This document shows, piece after piece, positions 44,862 through 50,571 of a stretch of 50,571 nt of DNA. The position numbers and the translations under genes were made by a program. Position 1 is the stretch's first letter. The number at the start of each line of letters is the position of its first letter. Origin of the DNA: Bordetella sp. (GTDB lineage: Bacteria > Pseudomonadota > Alphaproteobacteria > Caulobacterales > Caulobacteraceae). Under the pieces are notes generated by a model, which saw nothing but the letters and a program-made list of their open reading frames with translations, ran no database searches and had not been told where the DNA came from. Location of the stretch: assembly GCA_017308115.1 (NCBI GenBank), contig JAFKFS010000022.1, positions 1-50,571 on the forward strand, given 5' to 3'.

Positions 44862-45637
44862 CAGCAACTGTATCCGCCATCGACCAGGACGATCGAGCCG
44901 GTCATCAGGCTAGCGGCCTCCGACGCCAGGAACAGCACGGCGGAGGCGACCTCCTCGGGCCGGCCCATCCGCCCCATGGGGGTAGAGTCGATCCAGCGCC
45001 GATACATCGGCGCCTCCGGATCGGCGAAGGCGTTCAGCGGCGTGGCGATATAGGTCGGGGCCACAGCGTTCACCCTCACGCCGCGCGCCGCCCACTCGGC
45101 CGCCAGCGACCGGGTCAGGTGATGCACGGCGGCCTTGGAGGCGTTGTAGTGGGCCTGCCCCTGCGGCCGGTTGACGATGAAGCCGCTCATGGAGCCGACA
45201 TTGACGATGCTGCCCGCCCCCTTATCCAGCATCTGGCGGCCGAAGGCGCGCGCGCACCAGAAGGTCCCGTTCAGATTGACGTCCAGGACGTTCAGCCAGC
45301 GCTCATCCTCCATGTCCTCGGCGGCGATCTCGCTGCGGGCGATCCCGGCGTTGTTGACCAGGATATCGATCCCGCCCAGCCGCGCCGCGAGGTCGGCCGC
45401 CGCCTCGTCCACGGCCTGGCGATCCGTCACGTCCAGCACGACGCCTTCGACGGCGCGGCCGGCGTCCGTCAGGGCGGCGACAGCGGTCTGGACCGCCCCG
45501 GCGTCGCGGTCGGCGATCACCAAGCGCGCGCCCGCTTCAGACAGGGCCTCGACGCAGCACAGGCCTATGCCGCTGGCGCCGCCCGTGACCAGGGCTGTGC
45601 GCCCGTCCACGCGAAACCGTTCAAGATACATCGGCAT
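44858..45637 (-). CDS. Short-chain dehydrogenase/reductase
   Basis: A 259-residue classical SDR. The cofactor site is TGGASGIG (18-25), with NNAG at 95-98, a catalytic Ser near 149-151 and YNASK (Tyr 164, Lys 168). An acidic residue at the end of the second strand (VIADRD) favours NAD. It lies 6 bases after the carboxylesterase stop and overlaps the kinase start. It is nearest to sugar or polyol dehydrogenases, consistent with a neighbouring hexose kinase, though 3-hydroxyacyl substrates cannot be excluded. Confidence 0.9.
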   Translation of the reverse strand: MPMYLERFRVDGRTALVTGGASGIGLCCVEALSEAGARLVIADRDAGAVQTAVAALTDAGRAVEGVVLDVTDRQAVDEAAADLAARLGGIDILVNNAGIARSEIAAEDMEDERWLNVLDVNLNGTFWCARAFGRQMLDKGAGSIVNVGSMSGFIVNRPQGQAHYNASKAAVHHLTRSLAAEWAARGVRVNAVAPTYIATPLNAFADPEAPMYRRWIDSTPMGRMGRPEEVASAVLFLASEAASLMTGSIVLVDGGYSCW

Positions 45638-45643
45638 GCTCGT

Positions 45644-47125
45644 CTATTCGCGCCACAGGCGGGCGGCGGGGATGTCGGGATCGCGAACCGCCTCGCCCAG
45701 GTCGAGACGATAGACTTGGCGCGTGCGAGGCTCGTATTCGGGCCAAGGCGCGGCGCCTGACCTGACGAAGTCGACCCAGATGCGATGGATGCGGTCGGCC
45801 AGGAGTTGCGGCGGATTTTCGCCCAGGAAGCCGCGCGGACCTGCGCCCGTCGCCAGGGTGTCGAAGACGAACGGCATCTCCACCGCATGGCAGGCGCCCA
45901 GCTCGCCGTCAAAGGCGGGCGAACGCCAGCCCATCTCGTAGAAATGCGTCCGTCCCTGGTGGCGCGCCGCGAAGACCCGCGCGGGCCATCGGAACACCAG
46001 GTCCGACAGGGCGCGGCCCAGGGTGTCGCCCGCCGTCTCGCCCTTGCGGCGATAGGCCTTCAGCATCCGACCCGCCCGCGGCTCGACCCGGCTGAGGATG
46101 AACCAGGACAGAAGAGCGTTCAGCTTCTTCTTTGCGCCCGTCGGCACCAGGTAGATGTTCATCTCCTCCAGATTGGTGCCGATCAGCAGTTCGACGTCCG
46201 CGCCCGCGCCCTGTTCCAGCGCCTGGAGCGGCGGGATCGGGATCACGTCGTCGCCGAGCACGGGCAGGAAACGGCTGAGGCCGTAGCCGGGCTCGCGCCC
46301 GTTCGCGCCGCGCAGGTCCAGCCGCGCCGCCGGAAGCTGCACCTTGTCGAGCGCATCCAGACCCTGCTGGACCGATACACCGCGAAAATCGTCGAGCGTC
46401 GCGGGTATCTTCAGCACCTTGGCCAGCTTGGCGACGACCTTGCGGTTGGTCTGGACGGCCCGGACCATGGAGCCATGGCCGCTCTGGATGATGGCGCGAC
46501 GGAACAGACCCTTGGCTAGGGGCGAGACCATCAGGTCGGCGATCGACATGGCCCCCGCCGACTCTCCGGCCACAGTGACGTTGGCGGGGTCGCCGCCGAA
46601 GGCCGCGATCTCGCTCTGGACCCACTCCAGGGCGGCGATCATGTCGCGCAAGCCCAGATTGGTCGGCGCGTCAGGGATGGGCAGGAAGCCGTCGAGGCCC
46701 AGCCGATAGTTGATCGTTACGCAGACCACGCCGTCGCGAGCGAAGGCGGTCCCGTCATGCACCGGCGCCGCCCCCGACCCGCCCGTCCAGGCTCCGCCAT
46801 GGATGAAGACCAGGACCGGCATGCCCGAGGCGCTCTCGTCCGGCGTCCAGATGTTGAGATTCAGATAGTCATCGCCTTCGATCCAACCTTCACCGACCAG
46901 GGGCGCCAGGTCGAGGGCGTCGAACTGCGCCAGCTGATAGGGCGCCGTAGGTCCGTGCCGCGAGGCGTCCAGCGGCTCGCTCCAAGCCTCATGAGGCTCC
47001 GGAGCGGCGAACCGCCGCTCGCCCACCGGCGGCGCCGCATAAGGCACGCCCAGAAATCGCGCGCCCGCTTCATCACGGACACCCGATACGGGACCGAACG
47101 AAGTCGTGACGACTGGAGGATTCAT
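45644..47125 (-). CDS. Type-B carboxylesterase
   Basis: A 493-residue carboxylesterase/lipase of type B. The oxyanion motif is HGGA (109-112), the nucleophile Ser 189 lies in AGESAGAMS, the acidic residue is in GTNLEEMN and the His in ACHAVEMPFVF. ATG 47125 is preferred, with GGAAGG before it; the open frame extends further but without family resemblance. It has no signal peptide, so it acts in the cytoplasm. It heads an operon with the SDR and ROK kinase. A 10-bp inverted repeat lies 28 bases upstream. Confidence 0.92.
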   Translation of the reverse strand: MNPPVVTTSFGPVSGVRDEAGARFLGVPYAAPPVGERRFAAPEPHEAWSEPLDASRHGPTAPYQLAQFDALDLAPLVGEGWIEGDDYLNLNIWTPDESASGMPVLVFIHGGAWTGGSGAAPVHDGTAFARDGVVCVTINYRLGLDGFLPIPDAPTNLGLRDMIAALEWVQSEIAAFGGDPANVTVAGESAGAMSIADLMVSPLAKGLFRRAIIQSGHGSMVRAVQTNRKVVAKLAKVLKIPATLDDFRGVSVQQGLDALDKVQLPAARLDLRGANGREPGYGLSRFLPVLGDDVIPIPPLQALEQGAGADVELLIGTNLEEMNIYLVPTGAKKKLNALLSWFILSRVEPRAGRMLKAYRRKGETAGDTLGRALSDLVFRWPARVFAARHQGRTHFYEMGWRSPAFDGELGACHAVEMPFVFDTLATGAGPRGFLGENPPQLLADRIHRIWVDFVRSGAAPWPEYEPRTRQVYRLDLGEAVRDPDIPAARLWRE

Positions 47126-47152
47126 CGTGGCGGACCTTCCTGGATTTTCGCC

Positions 47153-47184
47153 ACCTTTGCTCAGGGTCGGCTCCGAGCAAAGGT
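47153..47184. promoter_or_regulatory. Inverted repeat upstream of the carboxylesterase
   Basis: ACCTTTGCTC (47153-47162) and GAGCAAAGGT (47175-47184) are perfect inverted halves separated by 12 bases, 28 bases before the carboxylesterase ATG. It differs from the CCTRTCWGAYAGG palindromes, so another regulator, perhaps the AraC protein, or an RNA hairpin may be involved. Confidence 0.6.
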
Positions 47185-47258
47185 CGACGGCTTTGCCGAC
47201 CCACAGCTTCAGCTTGCCAAGGCGCGTTGCCGGCCTGATCAGGCTCCCGTCGGAATGC

Positions 47259-47286
47259 AAAAAGCCCACAGGGGCTTGCCTGTGGG
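47259..47286 (-). terminator. Intrinsic terminator for the hchA-luxR-SDR group
   Basis: On the minus strand CCCACAGG and CCTGTGGG form an 8-bp stem around a 6-base loop, followed by CTTTTT. It lies about 120 bases past the GMC remnant stop and separates that group from the carboxylesterase operon. Confidence 0.7.
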
Positions 47287-47406
47287 GGTTTGGGATTTGA
47301 ATGCCTGATCAAGGCAGGGGCAGTTCCGACAACCATGCGTTGGAGGAACAAGGTGGCGCCTCCGCTTTGTCGTGCACGCCGCCACGAGGCACAGCTTAAG
47401 CGTAGT

Positions 47407-47717
47407 CTATGGGGGACCGATGCCTGACAGCATCAGTATCTGCGGCGTATTGAAGGCCCCGCCGCACAGAATGACTTCGCGGCGAGCGCGGAGAACCCTA
47501 CTGGCTGACCAGGGCCATGCGCATGAGCCATTTCGGGGTCGGCGCCATACAGATGCGCGCCATCCAGGGCGGCCACGCCGACGGCGCGATCGTCCTCGAA
47601 CAGGACGCGTGTGACCAAGGCGTCGTACCGGATGGTCAGACGATCGGGGTGCGCGGCCTGGGCGGCCAGAACGCGCTCGCGGGCGCCGTTTCGCCGCCCG
47701 TTATCGACAGTCGTCAC
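47407..47717 (-). pseudogene. Frameshifted internal fragment of a GMC oxidoreductase
   Basis: The frame from 47717 encodes VDNGRRNGARERVLAAQ, then RLTIRYDALVTRVLFEDD and RAVGVAALDGAHLYGADP, typical of the middle of glucose-methanol-choline flavoenzymes. Near 47488 the homology moves to another frame, which reads RARREVILCGGAFNTPQIL followed by MLSGIGPP, the classic GMC signature-2 region, and stops at 47407. The FAD-binding N-terminus (about 200 residues) and the catalytic C-terminus (over 200 residues) are absent. The fragment begins at the last codons of the SDR gene. It is a dead remnant after deletions on both sides plus a frameshift. Confidence 0.85.
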
Positions 47718-48487
47718 ACGCTGCGTGTCCAGGCGTCCTCTTGCTCGCGCCGGACCATGGCCTCGGCGCTGGCGGGGCGGACCGTTCGATACGGCGGATG
47801 CTCCGCCTCGATCACGGCGATGATGGCGTCGATCATCTCGGCGGGGTCATGCTGCTTGTCGAGTTCGCGCACGGGCCAGTGTTCGACGACCCGTTCGCCC
47901 TGCCCCCACCACTGATCCATGCTCTCCATGCCGGTGTCGTTGAACCCCGTGCGATAGGCGCCGGGATTCACGGTGACGACCTCGACGCCATACGGTTTCA
48001 GTTCCTCGTGCATGGCCGAGCAGATGCCTTCCACCGCGTGCTTCGACGCCGCATAGGCGCCGTCGAACGGCACCTTGACCAGTCCGGCGACCGACGAGGT
48101 CCACACGATCCGCCCCGAACCGCGCCGGACCATCTGACGGGCGAAACCCTGCGCCAGTTCCAAGGCCGCAAAGACATTGGTCTCGAACACCGAGCGGAAC
48201 ACCGACATCGGGATCTCGACCATCGGACCGGATTCCATGATGCCGGCGTTGTTGAACAGGGTGTCGATCTCCAGCGCCAGGGCGTTGGCGCGATCGATCT
48301 CGTTCAGCACGTCCAGCTTGACGACGCGAAGAGACAGTTCCTCGGACTTCGCCGCCTGTCTCAGCTCCCAGACCTGGGGCCAGATCTGACAGCCGGCGAT
48401 GACGTCATAACCTTTCCGGGCGAGGCCGAGGGCGACGCCTCGACCGAATCCCGAGGCGGCTCCGGTGATCAGGACGCGCTTGGACAT
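47714..48487 (-). CDS. Short-chain dehydrogenase/reductase
   Basis: A 257-residue SDR with GAASGFG (9-15) for cofactor binding, NNAG at 79-82, the catalytic Ser in VWTSSVAG (about 131) and YAASK (Tyr 145, Lys 149). ATG 48487 has GGGAGA upstream and lies 18 bases after the LuxR gene stop. Its end overlaps the GMC remnant by four bases, so its own last residues may have changed in the deletion that truncated the GMC gene. Substrate unknown; the once-neighbouring GMC enzyme suggests an alcohol or aldehyde pathway. Confidence 0.87.
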   Translation of the reverse strand: MSKRVLITGAASGFGRGVALGLARKGYDVIAGCQIWPQVWELRQAAKSEELSLRVVKLDVLNEIDRANALALEIDTLFNNAGIMESGPMVEIPMSVFRSVFETNVFAALELAQGFARQMVRRGSGRIVWTSSVAGLVKVPFDGAYAASKHAVEGICSAMHEELKPYGVEVVTVNPGAYRTGFNDTGMESMDQWWGQGERVVEHWPVRELDKQHDPAEMIDAIIAVIEAEHPPYRTVRPASAEAMVRREQEDAWTRSV

Positions 48488-48505
48488 GGACGGTCTCCCA
48501 AGAGT

Positions 48506-49228
48506 TCAGAGTTCAAGTTGGCCGGAACGCACCAGGACCTGAACGGCCTGGGCGGTGTTGCTGACGCCCAGGCGGTGACGAATGCGACGCAGGTGGTTCT
48601 CGATGGTGCGTTCGGACAGATTCAGTCGCAGGGCGATGGCGGCGTGCTGACGGCCGGACGCGATCCAGCGCATGACCTCCAGTTCGCGCGCGGAAAGGCG
48701 ACGGGCCTGGGCGGGGCGCTCGTTCGCCGCCGTCAAACGCCGGCCGGTCCCGACCGCCGCTCTCGCGACGGCCTCCAGGTCGAGCCTGGCGTCCAGGGAA
48801 CTGTCGATGTCGGCGCCGCCGAAGCTCATGGCGCCGACCAGCCCCGTCTGCCCGAAGACGGGCGCTTGTAGACCGTGAACCCCGTTCCCCGTCGGCCGCG
48901 TCACGACCCGGTAGTTTTCCTGGCCGACAGCGCCGCTTTTGGTCCAGAAGAACGGGCGCTCCGTCTCCAGAACGTGTCGGTTCATCGGACACCGCGCCAG
49001 ATAGGTTTCGGCATCGACATCGGCGCCGACGCCAAACCAGTCGCCTTCCACCCACAACAGCTGGTCGATGACGCCCTCTCCCGCAGGCGGCGCGGTATAG
49101 AGCACGAACCTGTCGTAACCCAGAGGCCGCGCGAACGCCCGCACCGCCGAGCAAAGCCCCTCGATATCCGGGCTTCGCTCGATGGATGCGACGGTCGAGG
49201 CCAGGGCGGAAGGCGCCGACATCAACAT
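48506..49228 (-). CDS. LuxR-type regulator, orphan, altered ligand pocket
   Basis: A 240-residue regulator. The N-terminal half (about 20-165) matches the autoinducer-binding domain, and a LuxR HTH covers about 176-240 (LSARELEVMRWIASGR, LSERTIENHLRRIRHRLGV). In the pocket the Tyr is kept (Tyr 76), but the Asp of the usual Y-x3-DP pattern appears to be Cys 80 before Pro 81. That Asp contacts the lactone amide in AHL receptors. No luxI-type synthase lies in the window. It starts 5 bases after hchA and precedes the SDR. ATG 49222 is an alternative start. It may sense a non-AHL signal or an exogenous one. Confidence 0.87.
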   Translation of the reverse strand: MLMSAPSALASTVASIERSPDIEGLCSAVRAFARPLGYDRFVLYTAPPAGEGVIDQLLWVEGDWFGVGADVDAETYLARCPMNRHVLETERPFFWTKSGAVGQENYRVVTRPTGNGVHGLQAPVFGQTGLVGAMSFGGADIDSSLDARLDLEAVARAAVGTGRRLTAANERPAQARRLSARELEVMRWIASGRQHAAIALRLNLSERTIENHLRRIRHRLGVSNTAQAVQVLVRSGQLEL

Positions 49229-49233
49229 GACCC

Positions 49234-50103
49234 CTAGGCTGCGCCGACCTCGGCCAGCAGGGTCTCCGCCGCCAGCTTGCCCAGGGCGTTGCCGGCGAAC
49301 GGGCTGTCGCCGGTCAGGAGCTTGCGGTCGGCGTGCACCGCGCCGGTCGGCTCCGTGTTCAAGAGCGTGACGCCCAACGCCTTCAGCTTTTCGCCGAAGC
49401 GCCAGGTCAGATGACCGGGCATGTAGCCGATATCGGGGGTCTGCCGGTCCGCCGCATCGGGGAAGGCGACGATGGAATAGCCCTTGAACGGGAAGTCCCG
49501 GTCATCGCCGTCCTGCGCACAGGCCAGGAAGGCGGCCGGACCATGGCAGATCGAGATGATGTGGCGCTCGTTGGCGAAGGCCCAACGCAGAACCGCATCG
49601 ACCTCGTCGCTGAAGGGCAGGCCGGCCAAGGGACCGTGTCCGCCCGGAATGAACACGGCGACATAGTCCGAATCCGGCCCCAGGTTTTCCACCACCTCGC
49701 GCAGATTCAACGGGTTCTGGAACTGCTGCAGATAGGCGAGGTGCAGACCCGTGATCGCCTCGTCTTCCTTCGGCATCGCCCAGAACTCGAACTTGACGGG
49801 GTTGCCCGACACGGTGGCGATGTCGAACTCGAACCCCGCCTTGTGCAGGTGATACATGGGCAGCAGGGTTTCGACCGGGTGATTGCCGGTGGAGAAAAGC
49901 TTGCCGTTGTCCATCTCCAGATATCGTTCGTCCGTCCCGATCACCAGGATGCGGCGGTTGCCGGTGTAGGGCTTCGGATAGTCGGCGCCTGACAGATCGC
50001 TCTTGGGGCTCGTGAACTGGCTCAGCGAGAACTTCGAAGGAAACCAGGCGTTGAACTCCGCCTCGTCCGGCTGAGGTTCTTTGCTGAGGGGGAGTATGCT
50101 CAT
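49234..50103 (-). CDS. hchA: Hsp31 chaperone/glyoxalase III (DJ-1/PfpI family)
   Basis: A 289-residue protein very close in length and sequence to Escherichia coli HchA (283 residues). It matches along the whole chain: the N-terminal FPSKFSLSQFTSPKSDLSG region, DNGKLFSTGNHPVETLLP, the nucleophile elbow ISICHGPAAF (Cys 186, His 187), AFPDAADRQTP and the C-terminal RKLLTGDSPFAGNALGKLAAE. HchA converts methylglyoxal and glyoxal to hydroxy acids without a cofactor and also protects unfolded proteins. It heads the group with the LuxR and SDR genes. Confidence 0.95.
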   Translation of the reverse strand: MSILPLSKEPQPDEAEFNAWFPSKFSLSQFTSPKSDLSGADYPKPYTGNRRILVIGTDERYLEMDNGKLFSTGNHPVETLLPMYHLHKAGFEFDIATVSGNPVKFEFWAMPKEDEAITGLHLAYLQQFQNPLNLREVVENLGPDSDYVAVFIPGGHGPLAGLPFSDEVDAVLRWAFANERHIISICHGPAAFLACAQDGDDRDFPFKGYSIVAFPDAADRQTPDIGYMPGHLTWRFGEKLKALGVTLLNTEPTGAVHADRKLLTGDSPFAGNALGKLAAETLLAEVGAA

Positions 50104-50510
50104 CTGGGTCGCTCCGTTCTCTGATCGCCGCAGCTTGAACGCGCGATACTCGCGTTGAAATGAGGGTTGTCCCTCAATCCGCAGCGTTTGGCGACCGACT
50201 GGTTAGATAAAGACATCCCGATCGTGTTTGATCCCGCGCGCTTCCCCCTCGGACTGCTGACGATGACTGACCTGTCTCCCTCGCGGGTGGGTGCTGCCCC
50301 GTCTCAAAGCGGACCTTCCGAACCGCCGCTCCGGACTGAGGCTGTATGAAAACGCCTTGGGATGGGGCGAACTAGGGTAGCCTCCAGTGGTCAGCAGGGG
50401 GTGTGCGATGAGCCGCTTCGTTCCGATTTCGTTGAAAAAGGCGGCCTCCGGCAATTAGCATGAGGGCGGGGCGCTGATTCACTCTGGTCGTTGAGACGGG
50501 AGATGCAGCG
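50104..50510. other. Intergenic region leading into an insertion sequence
   Basis: It contains the hchA promoter on its left and the upstream end of an insertion sequence on its right. Only very short open frames occur. The IS inverted repeat could not be fixed without the other end; it probably lies between about 50455 and 50500. Confidence 0.5.
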
Positions 50511-50571
50511 ATGATGGGCGAACGGCGGGTCGATCAGTCGGCCCTGTTCTACGCGTTCTCGCTGGAGCGGC
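50511..50571 (+). CDS. IS1182/IS5-like transposase, N-terminus only
   Basis: ATG 50511 opens a frame reading MMGERRVDQSALFYAFSLER up to the window edge. This is the characteristic start of DDE transposases usually annotated as IS1182 family, where FSLE-H-P-DHLLR follows. GAGACGGGAGA lies before the ATG. Only 20 residues are visible, so completeness cannot be judged. Confidence 0.75.
   Translation, partial: MMGERRVDQSALFYAFSLER

Noticed and set aside
47287..47406. A tRNA or phage attachment site between the terminator and the GMC remnant
   Set aside because: A TTCAAATC stretch on the minus strand recalls a T-loop, but no flanking stem, anticodon arm or acceptor stem could be paired.
48506..50103. 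A quorum-sensing pair luxI/luxR
   Set aside because: Only the LuxR-type protein is present; the adjacent genes are hchA and an SDR, neither an acyl-homoserine-lactone synthase.

Overview
The window is GC-rich DNA from an alphaproteobacterium, most likely a Caulobacterales member close to Brevundimonas or Caulobacter. That placement is an inference from base composition and from six TonB-dependent outer-membrane receptors in 50 kb, each tied to catabolic or metal-acquisition genes. No rRNA, tRNA, CRISPR array or replication origin was seen.

Region A (1-19259, mostly minus strand). A TonB receptor runs off the left edge. To its right lies a long, tightly packed minus-strand array from 18185 down to 3095: aldehyde dehydrogenase, acetolactate-synthase-like ThDP enzyme, CaiB/BaiF CoA-transferase, CitE/HpcH-type CoA-ester lyase, TonB receptor, exported ThuA-domain protein, PQQ quinoprotein dehydrogenase, ACS-type MFS carrier, lipoprotein cytochrome c, and a second TonB receptor without a signal peptide. 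A LysR regulator is transcribed divergently, and a CGTCAC-N12-GTGACG palindrome lies between. This reads as one uptake, periplasmic oxidation and CoA-cleavage pathway for an unknown acid or sugar-derived acid.

Region B (20218-26902, minus). A FecA-like receptor with an STN domain, an FKBP isomerase, an S9A prolyl oligopeptidase, a FecI-type sigma factor and a FecR anti-sigma factor. The layout suggests surface-signalled uptake and cleavage of a peptide-like ligand. A small thioredoxin-like lipoprotein follows on the plus strand.

Region C (28451-35378, plus). A near-consensus Zur box precedes a small MerC-like protein, a TonB receptor, an exported and membrane-anchored CobN-like chelatase, a MotA/TolQ/ExbB-like protein and a DUF2149 protein. 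It resembles the zinc-starvation cluster PA1922-PA1925 of Pseudomonas aeruginosa.

Region D (35451-47125, minus). An ester and hydroxy-acid catabolic locus: carboxylesterase, SDR, ROK kinase, AraC and GntR regulators, TonB receptor, FAD-linked 2-hydroxyacid dehydrogenase, HSL-family hydrolase, MFS carrier and SGNH hydrolase. Three copies of a palindrome close to CCTRTCWGAYAGG lie ahead of the receptor and ahead of the AraC-GntR pair, and probably define a local regulon.

Region E (47259-50571). hchA (Hsp31), a LuxR-type solo regulator with an altered ligand pocket, an SDR and a frameshifted GMC-oxidoreductase remnant form a minus-strand group. The first codons of an IS1182/IS5-like transposase lie at the right edge. 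A second remnant, of a Cys-rich DUF326-like protein, lies in a gene-poor stretch near 28.2 kb, so both gene-poor areas look like deletion scars.
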